Source of the DNA: Struthidea cinerea | Taxonomy: Eukaryota > Chordata > Aves > Passeriformes > Corcoracidae | NCBI GenBank assembly: GCA_013397865.1 | Contig: VZTI01001283.1 | Span: 265,704 to 329,703 of the forward strand | Direction of reading: 5' to 3' | Length of the DNA stretch: 64,000 nucleotides | Part shown: positions 1 through 12,149 of the stretch, in pieces | Position numbering within the stretch: the stretch's first letter is position 1 | Layout of the letters: each line of letters opens with the position of its first letter | Program-made: the position numbers and the translations under genes | Notes under the pieces: generated by a model | What the model was told of the DNA's origin: nothing | Databases searched by the model: none | Seen by the model: only the letters and a program-made list of their open reading frames with translations

Positions 1-25
1 AAACAAACAAATTCAGCCTGTTTTA

Positions 26-59
26 ATTTAACTTTACTACTGAGGTAGTAAAGTTAAAT
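26..59. repeat. Perfect 15-bp inverted repeat with 4-nt loop
   Basis: The arms at 26-40 and 45-59 are exact reverse complements and are separated by the tetraloop TGAG (41-44). With a small bulge the pairing can continue outwards: TTTT at 21-24 with AAAA at 63-66, then AGCC at 15-18 with GGCT at 74-77. This gives a foldback of roughly 65 nt. It could be a chance palindrome, the core of a decayed miniature transposon, or a small-RNA precursor. The sequence alone does not decide between these. Confidence 0.8.
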
Positions 60-3000
60 CATAAAATGATTTTGGCTCATTGCAGAGTTGTTTGAAAATT
101 GGTTTTTGAAGTCTGCAGATAGAGGGAAAGCGTTCCACACATTTTCATTATACATTGCTTGCATTCTGAAATTCAGGATATTTCATATTTATGGCAACAA
201 ATGTCACAGTGAAGCAGTTATTGAAGCTATAATTGACAATATAGTTCAGAATTATTTACATTAACAGATGTTCACACATATGCTGTTTATCTTCGTGACG
301 AGAAAAACAGTACAGCAGTTCTAGTGCTTTTATGATATTGATTTTCAAGGTAGTGAAGTAGTTACATGTACACACAGACAAGTGTGTGGTGTATGACAAG
401 ATGGTAAATGAGCCATCAGTCCATGCTTCATTTGTTCATAGGTGAAACCAGTGGGATTCCCTTCTGAGACTGGCTGTTTCCCTGTGTCCTCAAACAGAGC
501 CTAGGGTGGCTGACTGGGATGGAGGCATGTCCCTCTACGTATCAGTAACATGAGATCCCTGGCATCTCCTCAGTGTAGGCCATTAGTGTCTCTTCCCCTT
601 GAAGACTTTTATCTCTGAAAGTTAAAGATATCCAGCTTCTGTGATTGTTTTCCCAATAAATTGAAGTCTTTGTTTTGCAACCCAGAGGAAACTACAATTT
701 GCTCTCCAGGATGTTTTTCATTCTCCCTGTTAAAACAAACATTTTTTCCACCCTCCAATTTTTAAAATTTTTTCTTGTTGTTTTTATTGTTTAGATATCT
801 ATATATTATGAATGTTCAGCAAACTATTTGACCTCAGGGCTATATCAGCAGTTATGGGTTTCATATTAGCAGATAATGTTTTGCCTAGCTCTTTCTGGAT
901 ACAACTGTAGAGGGAAAATCTAACAACTGAAACTAAATCTAAAGTTGTTCTAAATCTAACAACTGTCTCTTTTCGAGGCATGGATTTATAATGAAAGATA
1001 GGAGAGATAGGAATGATAGACTTGTTCCTTAAGAACAAGTGCCCAAATTTTTGATTTGCATAAAATCTAGAGTGTTTGGATTTTATTATTTTTAATTTTT
1101 TTCCTTTGTATTGAACTGTCTTTCACAGCTGCTTCAAACATTGGTTGCTCTTGCAGCATAAATTTTCTAATTTGATTAATTTGCCTTGCATATCTGTGCC
1201 CAGGCTAGTAGTCGTCATAAACTATCGAGTGGATCTTCTGAATCCTTGACAAAGGCTGCAGTAGTGCTGGTACCTTAGTGCTGCCTGAAAATTCCTGGTT
1301 TTCTTCTAATAAAGTAATGTGTTTAACACTGGCCTTCTGAAGCTTTGTTGGGTGAGCTCCCTAACATGTCTCTCTTCTCCAAATATTTACAGCTTCCTGC
1401 TGCAGAGGACTGTAACTTTTTTTTTTTTTCCCCTAATTAGATCTAGAATAACTTTGCAGTTGGCCATTTTAGCAGTTCATTCAGTGAAAATCTGTGGATT
1501 TCCCTAGAACTGTAAAGGCACAGGCAATCATGTAGGAAACTTGATCATAGCGGTGTCTATCACTCTTTAAAAGGGATTAATTGTACTCATAATGCCTGGA
1601 CATACTGCCCTCTCAGTCTGTAATCCACAGGTTTTTGATATCTAGAAAGCAACATGTTTTCTCTGTGTGACTTGTAAAGATTATCAACTCTAGAGACTGC
1701 AGTATGGGGGCATATCTTAAGTATATCAACTACCATACAAACCTGTATTTTAAGGAGGCTTCTGTCTAACATGTAATGCAATGTTTGCAGAAACCATAGG
1801 TAATAGTATCCTTTGATTGTCTGGTTTTCTTTTTTTATTTGTCCAGCCAGCTGTCTCCACGATGACCTGCATTATGGGTGCTGAGATTACCTGAGCTGAT
1901 GTGCCCTTCTTGGTTCCCTGCACACAGGCCAGAGAAGAGGATGACAGGTTCAGGACATCCCTACCAAGTCAGTACAGTGACCAACCTCCCCAAAGGGCCA
2001 GCCATCCGTTTCTCATGAGGTAACATCAGAAGATCCTAGCAGAATTGTTTAGTTGCTGTGTTTATCATAATTGCTAATATCTTTCTGCACATTCATCACG
2101 CTTTTCAGTGCAGGGACAGGATTAATAAGGAGACAATAACTCACTGAAAATTTTACAAGTTTTAGTGGGTACAAGTCTTAGCTGACTCCAGATATTTATT
2201 ATAACAATGAGCTTGAAAACACTTGTGGGAAAGAATTATATTTTCCATAATGGAGGTAGTATCTGTAGGTATGGTACCACCTGGATATTACTGTGGGATG
2301 TTTACAGAATATGTGCTACTGCTGATTAACAGAAATTCAATCTCCTGCTTTCAAGGAAATGAAGAATTACCTAATGCTTTCTTTTAATGATCTCTCCTTA
2401 CCTGGAAGGTGAACAAGGCCCAGGAAGAGATATTTCATATTCTGAGATTAGGTATATAAATGCAACACCTAACAGGTGTTTTAGATATTGAAAGTCACCA
2501 GCATGTAAATACAGCTACTCAAGTCCATTTCCAACTGATTAATTATTATTGGCATCTCTGGGTGGCAGTCCTGTGTTCATAATATTACTTTTCTATGAGA
2601 TAAAAAATGCCTCGTTTTTCTTTGTTTCTGAGGCAATAGAAGTGCTAACGGAGTGGCTGAGGAAAGGAAAAGGTTGTCTCTATTTCCCGTAACTGCCTCC
2701 TCTGTAGAATGGGCAGACATAAGGAGGGGAAGCGTTAGGTCTCTTGCTTGAAAGCATGCTGTCCCCAGCATGCAGGTTCTGGTGCAGGTGACCCCATGGG
2801 TTGGATGGTCCTTGCTTGCCTTCTCCACGGCACCTTGCCCTGCGCGTGGCATTTTTTGCTCAGAGCTCGCCTTCACTGGCACTGTGGTACATTCACTGTC
2901 AAGGTACATGCGCTCAGGGTAGGGGTTAACTGTGTGCCAACGTCCTCCCTGGGGCAATAGAGTAATTCATTGCTGAAATTAAAGACAACAAAATTAATAA

Positions 3001-5700
3001 AAACAATAAAACAAACAGTAAAAAATTACAAGATTAATCTCCTGGAAAAAAAAAGCATTCACAAGTAGCTTATCAAAGTGTGGACTCCTACCTACAGCCA
3101 GTACTGTCCTGCCTTTTCACTGTTATGCTTGTATCATGCAAGAGGATTTTTCCATTGTTGAACACAAGCATGTCAGGATAACTACCCTTTCCGTCTCTCT
3201 CATTGACAGTCCCAGTCTTAAACACTGAGCTTTTGATAAATGGAGTCTATAAATGTTCATGGGAAGTGAATATCAAAAAACAAAACAAACATTTTTTATT
3301 TTCAATTTTTAGTGTGTTTATATACCACTTCTCTTTATTTAGAAATAGTTCTGTTATACTAGCCAGGAACTAGCTGGGACAATCTGCAGTTTATTTCAAA
3401 TAAATATCAAGTATTAATCATTCAGTAGTCTTCCTTGTTGTCCTGCACCAGCTGGAAGAAGCTAAGCTATTTATTTTTACATAATTCTATTTATATTACA
3501 CTTGCAATTTTGAATTTTCTACATAATAATCCCTCCATTTTTGAAACAATGTTGCAGGTCCGCATGCTATGCATATGGTCTCTTGCAAACAAGTGAGGTT
3601 TTAAATTATAATTGCTTCTTGAGATCAGGGAATGAAAATTAAATGAAAATGAAGAGAATGTAATATGGTCTGTTTGAAGTTGTTTGCTGGCTCAGTTCCT
3701 CCACAATCCTTCTGAATATTTTGTAGATCAAGAGAAAAATTACAGTATACAGGTATTATTGCTTTTTCCATAGTGATGTGCTACCTTTGTCTATTTTTAG
3801 AAAAATGTAAAACAAAGAATCTGTGAATGTCTTAAAACGGGTGGTACATCAGCAATAGATGCAAAACATGGGCCGGTCCCACGCTTCTGTGCCCGAAAAA
3901 AAGGCAGTAAAGTTCACAGCTTCCTCTGGAGCCTCACAGGCCAGTTGCTCTGTGAGCCTCAGAGTGTAGATGTCGTCATTATGTCTGTTATAATATTGTA
4001 GATGGGAACTTAATGTGAGCCAGGACCACAACAGAGTTTTAGCTCAGAGAGATATTTTGGCAGGAATTTTAATAATAAAAGTAAAGTAATTAAATCTTCA
4101 GGCATATTCTCTGTGTTTTACACCTGCAACCTGCGGTTTATCTCTCCTCCCCTTTCCCTCACAGTAAATCTCCAGAACTCTTCTCTCTTCTTACCAGAAT
4201 TTAAGGTACTTTCACTGAATTTGTGCTCATCATTAGGAGAGAAAAAATTGTAGAGGTGAATTGTGGGCAAAGATTTATGAAGCAAAACCAAAAGCAGCTT
4301 GGAGCTAATTTTTTGCAAACACCTTTTTAGCCAAAGTTTATTAGCTTTCTCTTCCTCTATCTCTCTGTGCCAAGGGAAGGTTTTATATAAAGATGGACTT
4401 AGGCCTGTCCTGTGTTATTTAGGAGTCTCTCATGAGATGAAAAGTCAGGGGTGCTTCACAACGCCTCTGTGTCTCTTGAGTCTTCGTAGAAGAGAACATT
4501 TCTAAATCTTTAGTTTTGCTCTATGTCAGTGAGCCAAACACAACAGAGTTTAGAGGGTTTCATCAAAGTAATGCAACCAAAGTGATGAGAAAATGTACTG
4601 CAGAAGAGACATAGCTTCATTTGTTGGTGATTTTGTGCACAAGGATGCAATTTAGGGGAGTGGCTTCTCTGTTGTTAATAAATACTTTTTTTGTTCCTAC
4701 TCCCACTAACATTTATGAACACAAAAATAAGTAATAAGGAAGATTAAATCCTGAAGTGTTTTTCCCTTGACTGGCTCCTGAGAAGTTCAGTTTTCATTTC
4801 TAGTTACTTGCTGCTCAAGTAACTTACTAATTCTTAGGATCCTTCAAACAGGAAGCAATTCTTTAAAAGTGCTGAGGAAATTTATGATGAGTTAAATATA
4901 TAGGGTTATTTTTTCTCATTCCTCAAAATTCTACATGTGATCTCACTTGTAGCATCTGTCATAGACTGTGGAGTTTGAATAGTGCAATCAATGAAACCCC
5001 AAAATAAATAGTTGAAATAATCAATCCCAGAAATAACAAAGACCTTAATCTGCAACATCTGTAGGACTCATTTGCTGACCACAGTTCTTGGACTGACATC
5101 ATTTTGGGAAGGAAAAAAGCTGTTTTTTATGAAATTTTCAATTTATTGATTAATTAAAAAATCCAAAATACAGCCTGCCAGATTTCCAGACTTGACAATG
5201 TTTTCGTAATAGTATTGTAGCCTGAGACCAGAAGTGTGCTGAATGTGCCCATCAGCTTACCAGTATGGTAAGGTGGTACCTGTTTTGATTAATGAATATT
5301 TAGATTTTTGTGAAAAACAAAGTTGGCACATAGAACACCTGAGGTTACAATAGCTTGTGTAAGTAGTCAGGAATCGTCTTCTTTACTGTTTCAGATGTTC
5401 TGGGGCAAAATCCTTTCAGTTTTTCACAATATCAAATGGTGTATGTCCACAGCAGCGGCAGCCCACATCAATTACCTACATTTCTGTCAGCCTGCAGATG
5501 ACACTCATTATTTTCTGTCCCTTCCCAGCTTTCAGCTCTCCTTCATGCCCTGGTTATATTCTGGGATGGCAGGACTAGGTCAGCAGTGAAATTAAATAGT
5601 TTGGGAAGTTATATAGTCACTGTGGTTCATTTCTTATTCTGAGAAACAGAATATTCTTATAAGTCAGTAATCCCTGGGGGAAGTAACATCCTGTTGGCTT
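60..5700. other. Unique AT-rich non-coding sequence, no gene seen
   Basis: No credible gene is visible in this stretch. Open frames reach at most 126 codons (2577-2957, minus strand) and show no recognisable domain. A T-run lies at about 1418-1430. An A-rich stretch lies at about 2975-3055. A small 7-bp hairpin (AACACCT / AGGTGTT) lies at about 2463-2480. A slightly GC-richer patch at about 2640-2960 contains a short piece (about 2695-2727) faintly like the 3' part of a MIR-type SINE, too weak to call. Confidence 0.6.
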
Positions 5701-5940
5701 CTGCAAGTACTGCAGTGGCACGTCCAGTTGAGGGCCCTGTCCCCAAAGCGCCTGGGAGTGCTGGTGGGTGCCGTGCTGAAACACCAGCAACGTGCCCATG
5801 TGGCAAAGAAGGCCAGTGCTGTCCTGGGCTGTGTTAGGAGAGTTGCCACCGGGGCGAGGGAGCTGACACATCCCCTCTACTCGGCAGTGGTGAGGCCACA
5901 CCTGGCTTACTGTGTCCAGTTCTGGGCTTCAGAGTGTGAG
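5701..5940 (+). mobile_element. CR1 LINE fragment (C-terminal part of ORF2)
   Basis: CR1 is the dominant non-LTR retrotransposon of birds, and its ORF2 encodes an endonuclease and a reverse transcriptase. The frame from 5728 on the plus strand reads LGVLV, then VAKKAS, then PLYSAVVRPHLAYCVQFWAS. This is the familiar segment of CR1 ORF2 downstream of the RT catalytic motifs. The same segment occurs at about 52920-53105 in this window and matches closely in amino acids. The piece is GC-richer than its surroundings. It is truncated at both ends: it lacks the 3' UTR and tail, so it is an internal remnant or was cut by a later deletion. The open frame is residual and not a host gene. Confidence 0.88.
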
Positions 5941-5944
5941 GCCT

Positions 5945-8900
5945 TCGTGAGAAACACATGATAAACAGAAAAGGAAAAAACCAAACCAAATAAAATAAAA
6001 GAAAATAATAGTGTGTAAGTTAATAAAAGCCAGTGGGAGTAGCTGCCTGGGGGAACTGCCAGTACACTCTGTGGAAGAAAAACATTGGAACAAAGACCTT
6101 CAGAACAAGAAAATTAAAAAATCAGTGACAAGGTGAAATTACTTTTTTCTCATGTAATTACAGTTCTCTTTAAGCTAAAAAATTCCTCTTGGCTCTTTGA
6201 TTATTTGTGATACGTAAAGTACGATAGTCAGATTAACCCTGCAGCTTCTGTTTTTAGCTTGTAGTATAGATTTTTGAGCATCAGAAACTAATAATGATCA
6301 ATCCCTTGCCTTCTTAAAATGTGTACTTCTTAAAAAAAAAGAAGCAAGTTTACAGTTAAAATGTCTTTGATATTTGAAAATGCATTTAATTGAGCCCTGA
6401 TCATGCTGTGTTGCTATCAAGAATTAGCAACTCTGAAACCCATTAATATATTAGAGGGTTTTGAAATTTAATATGCATTTGTGGGTGTTGAATCAAGAAT
6501 ATGAGAGATAGTATATGAAAATCTTTATATGGTTATCAAAGTCAGAACAGCATGATCATTTCACTTCAGTAGCTGTGTGCTAGAAGCTGGCAAAGTGAAT
6601 GTTTTCTCTTCCAGCAGGAAAGCATTTGGGCAGGGCATGAATGCAGTGCTCTCCATACCTAATATTAATATTCTGCATTCTTACACCTCCAAGAGATAAT
6701 GACAACTTCAGTTATTTGCCTGGATCAAAATCAGATGAATGAGAGTAACTGCAAAGCTTTTAAATTAAGGTGGTCTATTAAGGAGTGCATTTTACTTGCT
6801 GTTGCTATGAGAATGTCTGCGAAATTCCATGCAAATAAACTTTTTTATCTTTCTCAACCATGCTATATTAATGCCTGCCATGGCACTTAAAAAGAGAAAA
6901 AAAAAAAAAAAAGGTTGTAGGGGGCAAATTTCAGGGAATGATATAATATAAACATTTGTAAAATGAGAAATAATTTTTTCTCATACAGTTTCTGCACACA
7001 GTCTTCTCTTGTGCTTGTATTTTCTCTACAGCTCACCTTTTTGTTTCTAATGAGGATGTATTTTTTCTGTACAAAAATTGGTTTGATATTTATTTGATCT
7101 TTGCCAATGCATCTAATAAATTAAATATAGTTGTTTTAAATAGTTCCCCCTTCTTGCTACTTTCTAGAAATGTGCTTCAAACTCTATAATATGAAATACC
7201 TCCTCAATCCATGTCAGAAAAGCTAATTTTTGAGGATAGCTATGATGGCACCTCTCTCTCAGACAAATCCTCACACTTCTTCAAGATTGATGGAAAATCC
7301 ACAAAATAAAAGTTTCAAAATTAAGAGAATCTTCCTAAAAGTATCAGACAAATGGTGCATTTGATAAACAAACACAAAAATATTATTTGTTTACTCATTT
7401 TTGGAAGTCAATAGAGATTCAATTTGATTGTATAAAGCATGGTATGATTCATAAATTTCATTAATGCATTAATTCATTATGAAAATACCTCTGCAGACAT
7501 TAAAAGGCTGGTGTCAGCTGCTCTACAAAAGGCTTGAGATTCATTCTCCTGGGAAAAAAAAATAGTTGTCATACCATGCTAAAGGTGGTAGGCAACCAGT
7601 TAAAGGCAGTAACCCTGACTAACAGGAGACTCATAGTCCATTTTTTATAACTTGTTTCTTGGGGAGATTTCCAGATTTCTACAGGGAAGAAATAGTGTTT
7701 AGGAGCAAACTGCTGATGCTCAGATGAAGAAGTAGATGTTAAAATGAGACTTGGAGCAGCAAATGATTTCACGGACTAGATCACTGCCTTTTTAAGAAAC
7801 TGCATCGTGCTGATCTACAGATGGTTTTACAGGCAGTAATGGCCAACATTTTAACACTGACTGAGCTAAATTAAAACCAAGGCAGAAGTTTATTGCATTG
7901 CCTTAAAGTTTATAACAGTTTAAATTTATGAATATTGATTCATTTTTATGTATATATTATTTAGAGAGCATGACCTTTCAAGTAGAGAACTTCACTTTTA
8001 TGTGAAAGCGATAATCTAGGAAATGGGGTTTCCTGTTATTAAAATAGTGACTCAGGAAATGTTAGAAAAGGTCATTGATTGCTTTCTTCTAAGCATGAAA
8101 ATTTCAGCCACAGCTGGAAGAAAAATAAAATTTACAATCTTGATACTTAGCGGTGCCTGCATCTATAGTATAGAAAAAAGGTCAAAGACTTAAAGATGGA
8201 ATAAATTTAGACAAAGAACTTACAAAGAGTTCTGGGATGACTCAACCTCCTGTTTTTGTCAAAAACATTTAGTGAATTTTCCTCCAAAAGATCCAGCATT
8301 GATTGCCTTGTTTCTGATAGCCACATTCTTGCACTAGTAATTTTGATCATCAGATGCAATGATGAGGAAGACCCTGTCTTTGAGCAGTTAGAGGATGCCT
8401 GACATGTCCCCACAAGATGTGATGTTCATGGAGGTCCAGCATGGTACTTTCAAAAGGGCTTTTCAGCAGCCACATTTGGCTTGGCTTTCATGTTGCCAAA
8501 TGACACTGATAATTTTTATTTTAATTCTTACCAAAAGCAAATGAAGGAGCACCCGAGTGAAAAGCCACTGACTGTGAAGTAAGGATTGACTAAGGGTTAG
8601 TGGGACATATCCCCACTGTTGGCTCAGGGACAATAGCCACCACAATCATTCACCATTTGGTTAATTTGCTGAAGTGCTCCCTGTCTGCTTGTTACTGCTG
8701 AGTGGAGGAAAGATAACTATAATTTAAGCACTATATTTCTATAATAATTCTGTGACTGGCTCTTTCATCTGGAAGCCCCTTGGGTTTGTTATTGTTATGA
8801 ACACTCCTGACTGATGTCTTTGTGAGTCTGCCCCTTGAAAAACTCTTGTTATGAGCCACACACAAGAGTAAAATATATCCTTGGATGTGTGGTGTGTCAG

Positions 8901-9196
8901 ATTTTTGACAGAGACTCTTGTTCAAACCCTGTCTTTCAAACATCCTTGAGTATCTGGTCAGTGGTGTAATTTCTGGATATAAGTGCAATCTTGTTTTGTG
9001 ATTCTGAGACTGTGTTTAAAGTTTAAAACAAAATAGATTTGGTTATCTCCGTGTCTTTGTGGAAGGGCCCTACTTCAGTACTCAAATGCACGTGAGCTTT
9101 GTAAGGAGCTTTGTAAGGGAATTAGAGTGGGGAAGACAGCTCTTCTGAGATAAATCAATACTCCATTAACACCTATACTACAGAATGCAGATGTGC
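5945..9196. other. Unique AT-rich non-coding sequence, no gene seen
   Basis: No gene or recognised mobile element is visible. A 16-base A-run lies at 6897-6912. I checked upstream of it for a processed pseudogene and found no recognisable reading frame. The frames on both strands are short and frequently interrupted. Confidence 0.6.
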
Positions 9197-9201
9197 AAGC
9201 G

Positions 9202-9832
9202 TGTGCCGGTTTGGACAAATTTGGAGGAAAATATCCTCTGATAGCAGGCAGGTTACAACCACCCCTCCCCCACTAGGTTCAGGAAAAAAGAAATTTTCCT
9301 TGGAGGAAAGTGAAAGAGATAAAAACTATTTATTTAACAAACACACAGGAAAAGGATAATAAGGCTAAATAATGAAACCTCTCGCTGTGGAGAGGAACCT
9401 GGGAAGATTTCAGAGTCCTTCTGTAGGTGTGGTCTCTCTCCTCCTCCTCGGAGCTGGGTTGGTGTGGGCCCACCTCCGGGGCCTCGGTGGGAAATTCTCC
9501 CAACATGTTCTGATGTTGAAACAGTCCAGAAGAGAAGAAGGGAAAAACTGAAGTCCCGGGAAAACAAGGTTCAACTCTCCATCTCCCTCTGGAGAAAAGG
9601 AGCCGAAAGCTGGCTGGAAAGCAAGCAGGGTGCTTCCTCCACTCTTGCTGCTGCAGCAGAAGAACACAGAGGAGTGTGTGTCTGTGTCCTTGAACAACTG
9701 CTTTGAAAAGTTTGCTCAGTTTTTTCCTCTCCCCCCTCTCAGGCTCAGTTTAAAGGCACAGAAAGGCACAAGGTTAATTTCTGGGCATAGAGCAGCTATA
9801 GGGAATGCACATCATAAAGTCACCCCAAGACA
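9202..9832 (-). mobile_element. Solo LTR of an avian endogenous retrovirus (minus strand)
   Basis: On the minus strand the element begins TGTCTTGGGGTGAC at 9832 and ends CCGGCACA at 9202, giving the TG...CA termini of a retroviral LTR, about 631 bp long. A canonical AATAAA (minus strand, 9334-9329) lies about 127 bp before the 3' edge, as expected for the R/U5 side. This polyadenylation signal supports minus orientation. A TTTAAA at 9749-9754 could be a degenerate TATA element. Flanking 5-mers are AAGCG (9197-9201) and AAGGG (9833-9837), a 4-of-5 match and so a plausible aged target-site duplication. No gag, pol or env sequence lies next to it, so it is a solo LTR left by LTR-LTR recombination. 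It resembles an LTR type I associate with songbird genomes; the family name was not verified. Confidence 0.75.
9329..9334 (-). promoter_or_regulatory. Polyadenylation signal AATAAA of the solo LTR
   Basis: TTTATT on the plus strand reads AATAAA on the minus strand. It sits in the 3' third of the minus-strand LTR, where the retroviral R region normally carries it. It fixes the likely orientation of the LTR. Confidence 0.55.
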
Positions 9833-9837
9833 AAGGG

Positions 9838-12145
9838 CTAGAATGGCCAGTCAAAGTTGCTGCAGCAGCTGGCAGCATCATATGCTAACTCAATCTTCTT
9901 ACACTGTTCTCTGTCTCTCCTACCTTTCATTTCCTCTTCCCTTAACCAGTGTTTTTTTCTTGTATTTCACATGAGACTGCATTATTGAAAGTGGAAGATG
10001 TCTGCTCTGGGCCCTTTCCTCAAGCATATCACTGCTTCTGTTCTTAGCAATCACGCACTTTTTGTGTCTCGACTCATCTCCTACACTTTAAAAACAGTAT
10101 GCAGAAAGTGGGCAAAGTGACATATACAGATTGTCTGATTTCTGAAAATGAAATTGTATTCTCCATGAAAAGGTGTATCCTATTACTAAATCTGCTTGTA
10201 AGCATTCCTTGATGACAAAATGATGACAGCAGTGATTTCTTGCTGCAGGATTCAGTATGGTTACTTAAGAGTGCTTCTGGGTCACCCTGTGCCTGTACTG
10301 TGCATTCACATGCTCCTCTACACACTTTGGGGCACAAAATGTTGCAATCTTTTCAACTTCATGTTTAGTTTCAGAATCTATGAAATTTGGGTCTTGATAG
10401 ACGATTTCCTGGACTAAAAGAGAGAAAGGGGGATTGAGAAACCAGCTGTCTCCACCCACCAGCACCTGCAGTCCCATGCTGGATAGGACAGCATAGACAG
10501 CACAGGGTGCAAAAGGGTGCAAAAGGAAGAGTTGAGTGCACAGAAAATCAAACATTTCTTAAAGTTATAAAATTTTCCTACAGTAGGAACTTTCTTTCCC
10601 TGAAGACTCCACAGTTCAGGCTCTTAGCTCCCATTCCCACAGGGAAAAATGCCACGGTATGGGAACTTTACAGTAAATGCAGAAGCTCTCTTAAAAGAAG
10701 TAAAATGGCAATGACTCATCTGTAGGTGCAATTTTCATGCATCCCCTCTCAGGAATTTTTGCTTTGATTAGTCATAATTAGTCCCAGATCATTCATTTTT
10801 AGCTAGATTTTATCCTACAAGCTCTGAATTTCAGAATATTTGCAACCAATAAAAAGTTGTTCCTACTCTATTATGTTGGTTGTTCATGAACTCACCTAAT
10901 GTGGGGATTCAGCAGAGCTTCTCTCTCTTGTAAACCAGTCTGACCCATTCCAGAGGGAGCCCAGCTTGTAGCTGTGTCCCAAAGCACAAGTGTTTCATGT
11001 TAGGTTTCAGAGCAGTGCATGGGCTGAAACATCTACTGTGATGCTTTTTCCCCCTTCAGGAAACACAGTGCTGCCTGTGTAAAGGAGATATTTGGCTTGG
11101 AAGACCTGATTAAATTTAGTCTAAAGAGATTTCCAGAGAGGAAAGACTGAAATTTGGAATGTGTTGTAGTTAGCGTAACTGAAATATGGAAGTTGGAAAG
11201 TAAAGTTCTTTCAAAATAAAGATCAAATACTTAATTTTTAAAATGTTAGAATAGAAACTGAGGTGCTGTTACAAAGCTTTTATCACCTGTATTGTTTTTA
11301 TGTGTGAAAAAATAAACATCTGCATAATAATTAGTATCTAAAATATGTATGTAATGTCTGTATAGATAGTATCTTTTACCAGATTTTTAAAATGAGTTGA
11401 CTTAAATCTATATGTGCTATCTAGTGGTATGTAACATCATCAGAACTCATGCTTTTTTTTGCTTTTCACATGACAGCTGTGAACCAGTACCATGAGGTGC
11501 AGATAAAAGTTAAATGTCAGTTCCTAGCTGTATCTCATATTTGATTGTCACTGGTCATTCATTCAGCATCTGGGTGTTATAAGAATCATGAGAAATGTTG
11601 AAAGTGTGGGCAGAAGGCTAAATAGCTTTTTTCTTTTACATATACTAAATGGAAAAGGAGTAGATGAAAGAAGTAGAGAAGGTGAAGGAATCAAAAATAG
11701 GGATAATATAGGATATAAAAAAATGTCAAAGGAGACTATAAAGAAAGGAGAAGGAAATTAACTGAGGTTTGTTTGACATGGTCCAAGCAGTTAGGCTGCA
11801 AGCGAGCATTTGAGACATGTGAAAGGTATTAGGAACTCCCTGGTGAGATAATCATGATTTAGCTGCCTTAAACATGTGTATCCCCAGGAACTGACGGATC
11901 ACTGAGAGGACATCAGAGGGACAGATCTGTTAATAAGGATGTCTGGATGGACCATGACGACATTTGTTGCACTATCTGGCAGAGTTGTAAAAGCATCTGT
12001 GAATCTCTAAATATCTCAATTGCTTTCTCCAGGATTTGAACTCTATAATTTCCTACAATAATTGAGCTGCAAAGTGCTGCTGCTGGGCAGCACCTTTTCA
12101 AATAACTTTAAATTGAGGTAGCTAATCAAGAATGAGTAATCAGTG
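9838..12145. other. Unique non-coding sequence, no gene seen
   Basis: No gene is recognised. A perfect 10-bp tandem duplication (GGGTGCAAAA) lies at 10505-10524. A strongly purine-rich stretch lies at about 11640-11760 on the plus strand. Frames are short on both strands. Confidence 0.6.
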
Positions 12146-12149
12146 GCTT

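Noticed and set aside
41..50. TGAGGTAGTA as a let-7 miRNA gene
   Set aside because: Only the first ten bases match. The word starts in the loop of the hairpin and runs into the 3' arm, whereas mature let-7 lies in the 5' arm. The rest of let-7 does not match.
2695..2727. MIR-like SINE 3' segment (CCTCCTCTGTAGAATGGGC)
   Set aside because: The match is too short, and the tRNA-derived head and core of MIR are not visible upstream.
2577..2957. 126-codon open frame on the minus strand
   Set aside because: No domain or codon pattern suggesting a gene. It overlaps another frame on the opposite strand, and the local GC rise explains the lack of stops.
5728..5961. Open frame that could be mistaken for a small host gene
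   Set aside because: Its protein is clearly the C-terminal part of CR1 ORF2, truncated at both ends.
6690..6912. Processed pseudogene ending in the A-run at 6897-6912
   Set aside because: No recognisable coding sequence upstream of the A-run and no clear flanking target duplication.
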